From Paraburkholderia caledonica NBRC 102488 (GTDB lineage: Bacteria > Pseudomonadota > Gammaproteobacteria > Burkholderiales > Burkholderiaceae): 64,000 nt of DNA. Below are positions 25,850-34,884 of this stretch, one piece after another (position 1 is the first letter of the stretch; each line of letters starts with the position of its first letter). The stretch lies in the NCBI RefSeq assembly GCF_000685095.1, contig NZ_BAYE01000011.1:1-64000 (forward strand), read 5' to 3'. The notes under the pieces are model-generated. The model worked only from the letters and a program-made list of their open reading frames with translations. It was not told the origin of the DNA and searched no databases. The position numbers and the translations under genes were made by a program.

Positions 25850-26494
25850 ATGACTCCCTGGGAAATTCAAGGCACCGAACTCGTCAATTGCAATTGCTCA
25901 TACGGCTGCCCCTGCCAATTCAACGCCCTGCCGAACAACGGCTTCTGCGAAGCAATGGGCGCCATTTCGATCAGCAACGGTTATTACGGCGACGTGCGGC
26001 TAGACGGCGTCAAGCTTGCGGTCGTGTTTCAGTGGCCCGGGCCGATCCACGAAGGTAAGGGCAAGTGCCAGCCGATCGTCGACGAACGAGCTAGCCCCGC
26101 GCAACGAGAAGCCATTCTGAAAATAATGACTGGGCAGGACACCGAGCCGTTCGCGACAATGTTCTCCGTTTTCGCATCGACGCTCGAGCACGCATTCGAC
26201 CCGATCTTTACGAAAATCGACTTCGATGTCGATGTCGACGCCAGGCATGGCCGGATTCATGTTGAGGGCGTATTCGACGTCGTCGGCGAACCGATTCGCA
26301 ATCCAGTAACGGGCGACGAGCACCGCGTCCGGATCGACCTGCCTCACGGGTTCGAATACGAACTTGCCGAGATTGGCTCCGGCACAAGCCGCTCGCAGGG
26401 AAACATCGCACTGGATCTGAAGGGGACTTATGCGCAGTTCGCGCAACTGCACCTGAATAACAAAGGACCGATCCGGCATCGCGCTGCGGCATGA
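25850..26494 (+). CDS. DUF1326-family protein
   Basis: A soluble 214-residue protein of the DUF1326 family. The N-terminal CNCSYGCPCQFNALP cysteine cluster is the family hallmark and could bind metal. There is no signal peptide. GAGGAGG precedes the ATG. The stop overlaps the start of the DUF2182 membrane protein by four bases, a pairing seen in many proteobacteria and actinobacteria. The function of the pair is not established. The cysteine cluster plus the Met/Trp-rich membrane partner suggests metal handling, which is inference. Confidence 0.85.
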   Translation: MTPWEIQGTELVNCNCSYGCPCQFNALPNNGFCEAMGAISISNGYYGDVRLDGVKLAVVFQWPGPIHEGKGKCQPIVDERASPAQREAILKIMTGQDTEPFATMFSVFASTLEHAFDPIFTKIDFDVDVDARHGRIHVEGVFDVVGEPIRNPVTGDEHRVRIDLPHGFEYELAEIGSGTSRSQGNIALDLKGTYAQFAQLHLNNKGPIRHRAAA

Positions 26495-27282
26495 GCAGCT
26501 TCGAAATTGCCGTGGGGCGCGAGCGCGTGATCACCGCGCTCGGCATCATCGCCGTCGTCGCGTTTTCGTGGGCCTACGTGTGGACAGGCGCGGGAATCGG
26601 CATGTCCGCGCTCGAGATGACAGCCGTCGCGCTGTTCCCTCATCGACTGGCAGACGACGGCGGCGGAATGGACCCATCGCTGCCGACCGTGGTCCTGATG
26701 TGGTGGGTGATGATGATCGCAATGATGACGCCCGGCGCGGCGCCGCTGATCCTGTTATATCGACGCGTATTGCGGCACCACGCGTCCACCGAGGCCAGGT
26801 CGGCCGTCCCGTCGATGTTTCTGCTGGCTGGTTACCTGACCGCATGGCTGGCATTCTCAATCTGCGCGGCATCGCTCCAGAAGCTGTTGCAACCGACCGG
26901 CCTCATTTCGGAAATGATGCTGTCGTCGAGGAGCGCTCCGCTTTCCGCGATTGTTCTGGCATCGGCGGGCCTCTACCAGTTCTCGCCGCTTAAGCGCGCC
27001 TGCCTCGCGCAGTGCCGTTCGCCAGTCAATTTCCTCACTGCATACTGGCGCCCTGGCGTCGCAGGCAGCTTCCTGCTCGGGATGCGTCATGGCATTTACT
27101 GCGTGGGCTGCTGTTGGCTGCTAATGGCATTGCTGTTCGTCGGCGGCATCATGAATCTCATCTGGATCGCCGCGCTGGCGCTAATCGTTTTCGTGGAGAA
27201 AATCCTGCCCGGCGGAGAGCGGGTCGGCCGCGTGCTGGGCGTCGTGCTGATTGTCTGGGCAGGCGTCACTCTACTGGTGTAA
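26491..27282 (+). CDS. DUF2182-family membrane protein
   Basis: A 263-residue polytopic membrane protein with about seven hydrophobic segments. The family hallmark MWWVMMIAMMTPGAAP lies near residues 69-84, and CVGCCWLL near residue 206 adds a cysteine-rich patch inside a helix. Methionine and cysteine richness in the membrane is compatible with copper or other soft-metal binding. The gene is coupled to the upstream DUF1326 gene by a four-base overlap. No regulator is seen nearby. Confidence 0.85.
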   Translation: MSSFEIAVGRERVITALGIIAVVAFSWAYVWTGAGIGMSALEMTAVALFPHRLADDGGGMDPSLPTVVLMWWVMMIAMMTPGAAPLILLYRRVLRHHASTEARSAVPSMFLLAGYLTAWLAFSICAASLQKLLQPTGLISEMMLSSRSAPLSAIVLASAGLYQFSPLKRACLAQCRSPVNFLTAYWRPGVAGSFLLGMRHGIYCVGCCWLLMALLFVGGIMNLIWIAALALIVFVEKILPGGERVGRVLGVVLIVWAGVTLLV

Positions 27283-27380
27283 GCGGCTTTTCGCTTCACA
27301 CCACATCGTGTGAATGACCGGACAACTCCGTCCGTCAGCAAGTCACCTAGGCCTCGCTCGCGTTGAGAGGCCGAAGCTCA

Positions 27381-29765
27381 TCATGGTTGCGCGAGCCGGT
27401 TCAGCGACGGCCCGAAATAGCCTGACACCCAAGTGCCGTTCGCACCGAAGTCCCATGTTGGCCCGAAGCTCGCAGGATCGCGCAATTCAAGATCGGTGAG
27501 GCCGCTCGAACTGGCCACGGCCGTGCCCGAACCGACGCCGGCTTGCGCGCCCGACGACTCACTGTTCCAGAAGACGTCGTTGGCGATGCTGCCGCTATTG
27601 TTGCCTGCGATGCCGCCCGCCGTCGCGTTGCCGTCCGGCGTGAGCTTCGCATACGCGTACGACTGCTCAATGCGGCCAGTATTGTTGCCAACCAGTCCGC
27701 CGACCGTCGTGCCGCCGCTCATCTGGAACGCGAAGGCGTAAGAACGCACGATGTCGCCATTGTTCGTGCCGACCAGGCCGCCAAAAGTGCTTGGCGCGCC
27801 GGCTGTCATCGAGTTGAGCGAATACGAACGATCGATGTGCCCGTCGTTGCGCCCGACCAGCCCGCCCAGTTCACCCGTGCCGGTGATGTTCACACCCGCC
27901 CACGACCGCTCGATGTTGCCGAAATTCTCGCCGACCAGCCCGCCGATCACCGAGTTTGCGTTGCCCGTGGACGTGATGATCCCTGTCGCGCCGACATTGA
28001 TCAGCGTCCCGTAATTGACTGCAGCGAGCAAACCTACAGGGCCCGACGAAGACGTCCCCGTGCCGTCTGCCAGCGTGAAATTGCGCACCACCCCATCTTT
28101 GCCGATCACGTTGAACATTCCGGCATTAGCGGCGAGATGAAGATCTGCCGGCAGATGGCCCATGCCGTCGAACTGGCCGGTGAACGGATGGTCTGCGGAG
28201 CCGATGCCCCCGAACTCGCCCGCATCGACGAATTCAATTCCGCGCGGAGCCAGCGCATAGTTGCCCGCGAGATTGTTGTTCACCGCGCGCAGGTCGTCCA
28301 GCGACGCGATCAGCTGATAAGCCGTGAATTGCGTGAGCAGCCCACTGAACGGCGCGGCCCGCCATGACGGATTCGTCACGACCGTGCCGCGTGTGAAAGT
28401 GCCGTTGATGTCGTAGAGCGCCGTGATGATGCCGGTGCTTCGCGACCAGTCGAGCGTCCCGTGATTGGTCACGCTCCCGCCGTTGTCGAATCCATAGCTG
28501 TCGGCAGAAAGCGTCAGCGGGCCCGCGCCGATGTTCGCGATGGTCACGCGCGGCGCGATGGTCAGAGAGTGCGCGGCATTGAGATTAAGCGACGCGTCAC
28601 CGCGCCAGCGCAGACTCGCTTCCACGTCGATGTTGCCTTTGCCGTTCGCGCCCAGCTTGCCGTCGGCGCCGTTCGCCAGCACGTTGACCGACGCGCCGCG
28701 GCTCAGGCTGGCGCCGAGCGTGTCGGCGGTGCGCGCATCGACGGTGAAATCTCCGGTCGTGATGTTCCACTGCCTGGCCTGGACGTCTGCGCCGCCCACC
28801 TTGACGCTGCCTCCGGACATTTCGACTACGCCGCGGCTGCCGTCCGCGTTGCGAGCGCTGATCTGAGCGCCGCGGGCATCGATGTTGCCGGTATTGACGC
28901 GGTAGTTTGTCGTGGTGTCCGCGACGAGCCACACGTGTCCGTCGCGCGTGGCCGTGCCGGTCGCGCGCAGCGCGCCCGAGTGACCGGCAAGCGCGAAAAT
29001 GTTGCCGTCCGCCGCCTGGAGGTTGATGGTCGCCGCTTCAACGCTGCCCGTGTTTCTGATCGTGCCGCCACTTCCCACATCGACGGAAAGCTGCTGATAC
29101 GCACTGTCGAACAAGCGCACCTGACGCCCCACGGCAGATTCCGCGTTGCCGTTGGGCGCATCTATCTTTCCTGCATTGACGACCTTGCTCGCCGATATAA
29201 GCAGGACGTCGCCGCCGGACGACGAGATCCTGCCGAGGTTGACGACATTCGCCGTGGAATTCCCGGTGTAGGCCGTTCCGCCGATTGGGCGCGGATTGAG
29301 GAAGCTGTCGTCGGAAACGTCGAGCGTCGATGCAAGGAAGCGGCCACCCGTCGAAATCACGCCGGATCGACCGATCAGCACGCCATTTGGGTTGATGAGA
29401 TACACACTGCCCGTCGCGTTAAGCGCGCCGTAAATCGCGGAGACATCGCCGCCGGTCACGCGGTTGAGCGTCGCGCCCGTGCCGTTGTTGATGGATACGG
29501 TGTTCCCCACACCGATCGAAAAGCTGTCCCAATTGATGATGCCGCGCCCGCCTGCTTGCGTGATGTTCAGGTTCCGGCCGTTCTGCGCGATGCTGCCCGT
29601 GCTGCCGACGAAACTGCCGCCCTGCGGTAGAGGTCCTGCCGCGACACTCGCGTGACCGGAGAGAAGCGCCGCAGCGGCAAGCCCTAGCCCGGCCCACCGG
29701 TTGGCTAACGTCCGCCGGCGGTCATGGAGTGCGCGTGTGCCACGCGCTAGCGCTGCGACGGTCAT
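27381..29765 (-). CDS. Filamentous-haemagglutinin-like secreted protein with GLUG motifs (paralogue 1)
   Basis: A large exported adhesin-like protein of 794 residues. A long basic N-terminal region precedes the signal helix ending near residue 43. The TPS secretion domain begins GPLPQGGSFVG and carries INPNGVLIG at about 124-132, the motif read by TpsB pores in two-partner secretion. Gly/Asn-rich beta-helix repeats follow, and residues about 570-760 hold GLUG-type repeats (such as GGLVGRNDG and GGLVGNNTG). GGGGG precedes the ATG. A paralogue lies at 42101-44485 and a third C-terminal fragment at 30821. No TpsB gene is in the window. The call as adhesin is inferred from the family. Confidence 0.85.
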   Translation of the reverse strand: MTVAALARGTRALHDRRRTLANRWAGLGLAAAALLSGHASVAAGPLPQGGSFVGSTGSIAQNGRNLNITQAGGRGIINWDSFSIGVGNTVSINNGTGATLNRVTGGDVSAIYGALNATGSVYLINPNGVLIGRSGVISTGGRFLASTLDVSDDSFLNPRPIGGTAYTGNSTANVVNLGRISSSGGDVLLISASKVVNAGKIDAPNGNAESAVGRQVRLFDSAYQQLSVDVGSGGTIRNTGSVEAATINLQAADGNIFALAGHSGALRATGTATRDGHVWLVADTTTNYRVNTGNIDARGAQISARNADGSRGVVEMSGGSVKVGGADVQARQWNITTGDFTVDARTADTLGASLSRGASVNVLANGADGKLGANGKGNIDVEASLRWRGDASLNLNAAHSLTIAPRVTIANIGAGPLTLSADSYGFDNGGSVTNHGTLDWSRSTGIITALYDINGTFTRGTVVTNPSWRAAPFSGLLTQFTAYQLIASLDDLRAVNNNLAGNYALAPRGIEFVDAGEFGGIGSADHPFTGQFDGMGHLPADLHLAANAGMFNVIGKDGVVRNFTLADGTGTSSSGPVGLLAAVNYGTLINVGATGIITSTGNANSVIGGLVGENFGNIERSWAGVNITGTGELGGLVGRNDGHIDRSYSLNSMTAGAPSTFGGLVGTNNGDIVRSYAFAFQMSGGTTVGGLVGNNTGRIEQSYAYAKLTPDGNATAGGIAGNNSGSIANDVFWNSESSGAQAGVGSGTAVASSSGLTDLELRDPASFGPTWDFGANGTWVSGYFGPSLNRLAQP

Positions 29766-29956
29766 AGAACCCCCTTTTTTCCGGCGTCAAGACTTCGTCA
29801 ACCTGAGCGAGTGCGCTTGACTTCAGGCCAGCGGCGCACGTTCATTGATCTGAAGGTTAGCAGGGGGAACAGCAGTAGTCCGTCAAAAGTTAGCAGATTG
29901 CGCTCTGTCGCGCGGGGGCTCGCTGCAATCGTGCGTCGATCGACAACACGGCACGC

Positions 29957-30064
29957 TTATTTGATGACCTTGCGCCAGAACACCAGGTACGCGGCCGTGC
30001 CGGATGCGACAAGAAGGATTCCCCACATGGGGATCATGCTGATGAGAACAGAGGTGGCAGACAT
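29957..30064 (-). CDS. Small single-pass membrane protein (35 aa)
   Basis: A 35-residue frame, MSATSVLISMIPMWGILLVA then SGTAAYLVFWRKVIK, forming one transmembrane helix with a positively charged C-terminus. CGGGAG lies upstream at a workable distance. Such small proteins often accompany respiratory or transport complexes, but no partner is adjacent. Too short to be certain. Confidence 0.4.
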   Translation of the reverse strand: MSATSVLISMIPMWGILLVASGTAAYLVFWRKVIK

Positions 30065-30510
30065 TTGATACTCCCGGTTGGCGCGATTACGTTTACAACA
30101 CCACTGCTTCGTTCTTGCGTGCACGACGCGATCAGCAGATGTTGTGTTCAACGACGTATTGATGCTAACGCTCCGTCCGGTCGTTTCCCTGCGGTCCCCT
30201 GTCGCACCGGTTTGCGCCCGATCAACGAATGTCACGTTGTCGTTCGCGGTGTACCGGTGCATCCGTTGTTACTGTTTTCCGTCGCCGCTCTTGAGCACCT
30301 TGTCGGAAAACGGCGCGCACCTAGCGGCAAGGTAACAACCGTCTGCCACGCGCTTCGTCTCAAGCGCGAGCGAGCGTGTCACACACTATGCCGTCAACAA
30401 TTTGGAAAGACATTTACCGCGCGCGTAGAGAAGGCATAAAGAACGCGGCTAAACAAAAGAAACCATACGAGCATCACGCGCAGGCTCCGGCGATGAAACT
30501 TCCGGCCGCT
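30065..30510. other. Intergenic region, no gene seen
   Basis: About 450 bases between the small membrane protein and the IclR remnant. No convincing frame or structure is seen. Confidence 0.4.
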
Positions 30511-30780
30511 TCACAACGACGCCGGCAATGCCTTAACCGCCGCTTTCAGGATCTTCGCCAAGGCGACCGGATTGCCAATGCGAGCCGCTGGGCCAGCAAC
30601 GGATAACGCGCCGCGAACCTGCCCTCCACTCATCACCGGCACCGCGACGCAAGTCAAACCGGCGATCAGTTCTTCCGCATCCAACGCGTATCCCTGCTTG
30701 CGAATACGCGCGAGTTCCGGACGGAGGACATAGGGGACGCTCATCGGTACGCAATCCGATACATCGCCGGTCCGCGCGCT
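30511..30780 (-). pseudogene. IclR-family regulator C-terminal remnant
   Basis: The minus strand encodes ELARIRKQGYALDAEELIAG, then LTCVAVPVMSGGQVRGALSV, and ends KALPASL with a stop. This is the last third of an IclR effector domain. The DNA-binding domain and most of the protein are missing. The 5' break lies near 30780, only about 40 bp from a haemagglutinin C-terminal fragment on the other strand. Confidence 0.7.
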
Positions 30781-30820
30781 GGTGGTTCGCCAGAGGAATC
30801 GCACGATCCCGGTTGTAAGT

Positions 30821-30979
30821 GTTGTCACCGGCGGCACGGTCGGCTACGCACGAGGCTTCACAACCGAGCAGATGGCAACGCCGGCCAGTTTCGCAGGCTG
30901 TGACTTCGCACCAAACGAAGTATGGGTCATGCCTGCCGGCGCGACACACCCGATCCTTCGCTGTGAGCAAGCACACTAA
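30821..30979 (+). pseudogene. Haemagglutinin/GLUG protein C-terminal remnant
   Basis: The plus strand reads GGTVGYARGFTTEQMATPAS, then FAPNEVWVMPAGATHPILR, and soon stops. It matches the C-terminus of the paralogue at 42101-44485 (GGTVGTAQGLTTVQMSTPS then VWAMPAGATHPILRW). The first 95 percent is gone. It marks a third former copy of this family in the window, in the opposite orientation. Confidence 0.7.
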
Positions 30980-31273
30980 GCGCGCAAGCGCGTCTCGCTG
31001 ACTAGGCCGTCAGCGCCAACACCGCATAACGCCGGGGCGCCGCACCTGCGAGACAGTGGCCGACTCAGTCAACGTACTGCCTCGAAAGACGTTACGCACC
31101 GCCCACAATTTCGCTGGAATCCATACTGGAGAGCGACCGTGCATCGGCCACGTATAGGACCAAAGGCTGATTGCCCTTCATTGGCCCGACTATATAGTGA
31201 CTTGCACCTGTTCGGGTCGCAGGCCAGATTGCGACTCGCTCGCCCGTTTCAGTCGGCAAAGGGAGTTCGCATC

Positions 31274-31861
31274 ATGCTCAAGTGGGTTCGCTATACCGTA
31301 GTTGTTCCACTCCTAAGCGTCGCCGCGGCCTGTTCGACTGGTGGGAATTCCATGTCCGCCCCCCCGCCGACGATGGCCTCACCGGTAGCGGATGACGCTG
31401 TTCTCAAGCGGGACAGTTTCGCGGCGCTGCAAGCTTTGTACGCGAAGGAACCCAAGTCAAAAGAGATTGGCGATAAATCCAAGGCGATACTCATCTTTCC
31501 GAACCTGGTCAAGGCCGGCTTTCTTGCCGGCGTGGAAGGGGGGGACGGCGTGCTGATCGAGAACGGGAGAGTCACCGGTGTTTATAACATCACGGCCGTG
31601 TCGTATGGCATGCAAGCCGGTGTCGAGAAGTTTGCACAAGCCATGTTTCTGACGAACGATGCTGCTGTGAATTACCTTCGCAGCAGCGACGGGTGGTCTC
31701 TCGGCGTGGGTCCAACCGTCGTCCTAGTGGATGCCGGCGCCGCGAGGTCGTTGACGACAACCACACTCCAGTCCGACGTTTATGCGTTCCTTTTCGGACA
31801 GGAGGGATTGATGGCCGGGCTCGGGCTCCAAGGCCAGAAGATCACACGGCTCGGGAGCTAG
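31274..31861 (+). CDS. SYLF-domain lipoprotein
   Basis: A 195-residue exported lipoprotein. The signal peptide ends in the lipobox AAAC near residue 19. A SYLF (DUF500/Ysc84-like) lipid-binding domain covers about residues 45-195, with the motifs KAILIFPNLVKAGFLAG and GGDGVLI, and a terminal LFGQEGLMAGLGLQGQKITR. ATG 31274, preceded by GGGAG, is preferred to the longer frame from 31139, which would put the signal internally. It begins a run of envelope genes (HdeA-like, glycine zipper, ClC antiporter) on the same strand, though the gaps of 75-250 bp leave operon structure open. Confidence 0.85.
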   Translation: MLKWVRYTVVVPLLSVAAACSTGGNSMSAPPPTMASPVADDAVLKRDSFAALQALYAKEPKSKEIGDKSKAILIFPNLVKAGFLAGVEGGDGVLIENGRVTGVYNITAVSYGMQAGVEKFAQAMFLTNDAAVNYLRSSDGWSLGVGPTVVLVDAGAARSLTTTTLQSDVYAFLFGQEGLMAGLGLQGQKITRLGS

Positions 31862-32111
31862 CAGTCGCGCGCCAAGGGGCCACAGGGCGATTCGCTCGCC
31901 GCCGCGAAAAGCGACGATTCTCGCGGCCATCTCGACGCTCTCCCTCCCGCGCGAACCGGCCACTTACTCGCCTGCGTGAACTTTTCAGGCCGATCGCCGA
32001 CCCGCGTAGTCCTGCAGTCCGGCGAGTGACGCGATGAGGCCGGGCGGTCATACGCAGGCCAATTCACCTCAGTCGGCAAACCTGTCGAACCACGTTCCAT
32101 AGGAGAGCATC

Positions 32112-32438
32112 ATGAAGCACACCGCTGTCGCTGCGCTTGTCTTGGGAATCGGCTTTACGCTACCCGCTCTCGCGCAAACGGGCACGAAAATGAGTCCCTC
32201 GAAGATGACATGCGAGAACTTTGTCGCTGTGGACGCGGTATACCAGCCGGCCCTCGTCTACTGGGTGGCGGGTGTCGACCATCTCGGAATAAGCGAAACC
32301 GACACGATGGTGGTCGACACCGCAACGCCTGTCGCCCTCGTCGTCAGCGAGTGCAAGAAGACACCGAAGACCTCATTCAAGGCCAAGGTCCGGGAGCTCT
32401 ATAAGGGCGGCCAGATCGCCCTCTTCGACCATCATTGA
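32112..32438 (+). CDS. HdeA/HdeB-family periplasmic acid-stress chaperone
   Basis: A 108-residue secreted protein with a clean signal peptide ending in LAQ near residue 22. The mature protein has the HdeA pattern: a first cysteine in MTCENFVAVDAVYQPALVYW and a second in SECKKTPKTSF, which would form the family disulphide, with the length of about 86 mature residues expected. HdeA unfolds at low pH to prevent periplasmic aggregation. AGGAGAGC precedes the ATG. The nearby ClC antiporter fits an acid-resistance theme. The call is by pattern, as similarity across this family is low. Confidence 0.8.
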   Translation: MKHTAVAALVLGIGFTLPALAQTGTKMSPSKMTCENFVAVDAVYQPALVYWVAGVDHLGISETDTMVVDTATPVALVVSECKKTPKTSFKAKVRELYKGGQIALFDHH

Positions 32439-32602
32439 GAGCGGTCACTGGCCGCTGCATGGAGACATGGGTTGATCGGGTCGAACCGCGCCATCGGGTA
32501 CCGAGGAGGGTGGCATTCGGGGCCGCGCGCCGACGCGCGAGGCATGAGCACCGGTCATTCAGGCGGGCATCCGGTCGCTAAAGACTTATGGGACTTTGAG
32601 CC

Positions 32603-33082
32603 ATGCAACGAATCGTTCGATCCTGGGTCAGCCTGGCGATGCTCTCGCTCGCCTTTGCAGTACAGGCGCAACAGCCCATCATCTATCCCGCTCGCGGCCA
32701 GAGCTGGGGCCAGCAGCAAACCGATACGGCGGAATGCCACTCGTGGGCGCAACAGACCACCGGGGTCAATCCTGTCGCGCTCGCTGAGCAGATGGCGAAC
32801 AGTCCGCCCCCACCGCAACAGCAAGGCCGAATGATGCGCGGTGCCGGAGGCGGCGCGCTGTTCGGCACACTGATTGGCGGAGCGGCCGGCGGCCATTGGG
32901 GAGAGGGCGCAGGAATCGGCGCGCTCGTGGGCACGATGGGGAGCGGCATGCGAATGCGGCGCGAACAGCAACAAGCGGCCTCGCAACAGCAAGGTATGAA
33001 ACAGCAGGCATCAGGTCAGCTTGCTATATACAACCGCGCAGTAGCGGCATGCATGACCGGACGTGGCTACACGGTCGAGTAG
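32603..33082 (+). CDS. Glycine-zipper outer-membrane/periplasmic protein
   Basis: A 159-residue exported protein. The signal peptide ends near AVQA (residue 22). A glycine-zipper hairpin occupies about residues 80-115 (GGGALFGTLIGGAAGGHWGE then GIGALVG), flanked by Gln-rich stretches. Cysteines near residues 48 and 151 may pair. Such proteins insert in or organise the outer membrane. There is only a weak ribosome-binding site, so the start is moderately sure. It sits between the HdeA-like gene and another small exported protein. Confidence 0.8.
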   Translation: MQRIVRSWVSLAMLSLAFAVQAQQPIIYPARGQSWGQQQTDTAECHSWAQQTTGVNPVALAEQMANSPPPPQQQGRMMRGAGGGALFGTLIGGAAGGHWGEGAGIGALVGTMGSGMRMRREQQQAASQQQGMKQQASGQLAIYNRAVAACMTGRGYTVE

Positions 33083-33157
33083 CCGCACCGCCGTCACTCA
33101 CCCAATCCGGGGTCCGCGCTTTCGCTCCCTGGTTCACGCCAGACTGAAGGAGCAATC

Positions 33158-33556
33158 ATGTTGAAGATCGTGTCGGCAACCACCCTGGCGATCTTTCTTT
33201 GCGCCACGTCTTCCAGTGTGCTCAGCGCCGACTTCGACGGCAGCAAGCCGTTGTTGTGCGCGACCATCGATGCGCACTTTTGTGATGTGGGCGACGTTTG
33301 CTATCGGACGCTACCGGTGATTCTCGGCGCACCGCAGTTCATCCGCATCAATTTCGCGAAGAAGGCGATTGTCGGGCCCCAACATTCCACGGAGATCCAG
33401 CATATTGAACCGAGCGATGGGCAATTACTGCTTCAAGGGACGGAATTGGGGTACGCCTGGAGCGTTGCGCTCGATACAAAAACGGGCGCAATGTCCACAA
33501 CGCTCGTTAATCGCGAGGACGTGTTCGTACTCTTCGGTGCCTGCACGCCGTCGTAG
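33158..33556 (+). CDS. Exported hypothetical protein
   Basis: A 132-residue protein with a signal peptide (about 23 residues, ending VLSA), then a small beta-rich domain with four cysteines (Cys37, Cys45, Cys51 and one near the C-terminus), probably disulphide-bonded in the periplasm. It has an excellent AAGGAGC before the ATG. No family recognised. It ends nine bases before the ClC gene start, so the two are probably cotranscribed. Confidence 0.7.
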   Translation: MLKIVSATTLAIFLCATSSSVLSADFDGSKPLLCATIDAHFCDVGDVCYRTLPVILGAPQFIRINFAKKAIVGPQHSTEIQHIEPSDGQLLLQGTELGYAWSVALDTKTGAMSTTLVNREDVFVLFGACTPS

Positions 33557-33564
33557 CTCGACAC

Positions 33565-34884
33565 GTGCCTATCTTGAAGACCGCCGCTGTCGAAGAGAAC
33601 CACAAAGGGCTAGTCGAATTAGGCCTTCTGTCACTCGTTGTGGGAGCGGTATCAGGCTTGATTGGGGTGATGTTTCGTCGCTCGCTGGAACAGGCAGACA
33701 GATTCCGCACCTTGTTCCTTGCGTGGGCACACGCGCAGAGCTTTACTGGCTTTTGCATTGTGGTCGTAGCCACTGCGGCTTCGACCGCCCTCGCGGTTTG
33801 GCTCGCCCGTCGGTTCGCACCGCACGCAAGCGGCAGCGGGATTCCGCACGTTGAAGCCGTCCTGCGCGCAGAGCAACCACCCGCATCGTTAATCCTCATT
33901 CCGGTGAAGTTTGTCGGCGGTGTGCTGGCGATCGGTTGTGGTCTCGCCCTTGGCCGTGAAGGACCCACTGTTCAAATGAGCGCCTCCGTCGCTCATGCTA
34001 TCGGGTCGCTTTTTCGCCGGAACGCCGACGATTGCCGGGCCTTATTGGCGGCAGGCGCGGGGGCAGGATTGGCCGCTGCGTTCAATGCACCTATCGCCGG
34101 CGCGGTATTCGTACTGGAAGAGTTGACCCGAAGGTTCGAGACGCGTACAGCAATCGCAGCGCTCGGCGCTTGCGCGGGAGCGATTGGGGTGGCGCGCATC
34201 ATCCATGGCGATTTGCCCGACTTCCATGTGAAAGCGCAGTCTTTTTCGGCCTTCGGAACGGCGGCCGCCTATCTGACGCTCGGAGCGCTCGTCGGACTGC
34301 TTGGGGTCGCCTACAACCAGGCAATACTGAGCGCTATTGTCGTCTCGGACCGATTGTCGAGTGGGGCCGTCAAAGCATGGCCGATACTGGTGGGTGCCGG
34401 GGTTGGCTTGCTGGCATGGACAGCGCCGGATCTGGCGGGCGGCGGTGACGCCCTGACGCAACGTGCGCTCGAAGGAACAGGCTCGCTCAGCACCATTGCG
34501 CTCGTTTTTGCGGTCCGTTTTGGCTTTGGCGCTGTGTCGTATTCGACCGGCGCACCGGGCGGCCTGTTTGCACCGATGCTCGTTCTCGGTGCGCAAGCAG
34601 GTCTCGCTTTCGGCAAGATTTGCGTCCACTGGCTTCCTGGCGTAGCCGCCGATCCCATTGCATTCGCGGTAGTCGCCATGGCTGCTTTGTTTACGGCCAT
34701 CGTGCGCGCACCAATAACCGGCATCGTCCTCGTAACAGAGATGACTGGAAGTTTCACCCTGCTCTTGCCAATGCTCACAGCGTGCTTCGCCGCAATGATT
34801 GTTCCCACTGTTCTGCACTGTCCGCCGATCTATGATTCGTTGCGCGATCGCACGCCACGAAGGGAAAACCCCCCGGCGCATTGA
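33565..34884 (+). CDS. ClC-family chloride/proton antiporter
   Basis: A 439-residue ClC protein of the inner membrane. All selectivity signatures are present: GSGIP at 90-94, GREGP with the gating Glu132 at 130-134, the GAPGGLFAPM segment, and the chloride-coordinating Tyr423 in PPIYDS. The proton-path glutamate pair EE (185-186, in VFVLEELTRRF) is kept, which is typical of 2Cl-/H+ antiporters rather than channels. The start is GTG 33565. No strong Shine-Dalgarno is seen, and translation may be coupled to the gene ending nine bases upstream. In enterobacteria such antiporters support extreme acid resistance. Confidence 0.93.
   Translation: MPILKTAAVEENHKGLVELGLLSLVVGAVSGLIGVMFRRSLEQADRFRTLFLAWAHAQSFTGFCIVVVATAASTALAVWLARRFAPHASGSGIPHVEAVLRAEQPPASLILIPVKFVGGVLAIGCGLALGREGPTVQMSASVAHAIGSLFRRNADDCRALLAAGAGAGLAAAFNAPIAGAVFVLEELTRRFETRTAIAALGACAGAIGVARIIHGDLPDFHVKAQSFSAFGTAAAYLTLGALVGLLGVAYNQAILSAIVVSDRLSSGAVKAWPILVGAGVGLLAWTAPDLAGGGDALTQRALEGTGSLSTIALVFAVRFGFGAVSYSTGAPGGLFAPMLVLGAQAGLAFGKICVHWLPGVAADPIAFAVVAMAALFTAIVRAPITGIVLVTEMTGSFTLLLPMLTACFAAMIVPTVLHCPPIYDSLRDRTPRRENPPAH

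Noticed and set aside
28461..29630. 389-codon plus-strand open frame opposite the first haemagglutinin gene
   Set aside because: Antisense shadow with Arg/Ala/Asp bias and no recognisable motif. The minus strand encodes the TPS and GLUG motifs.
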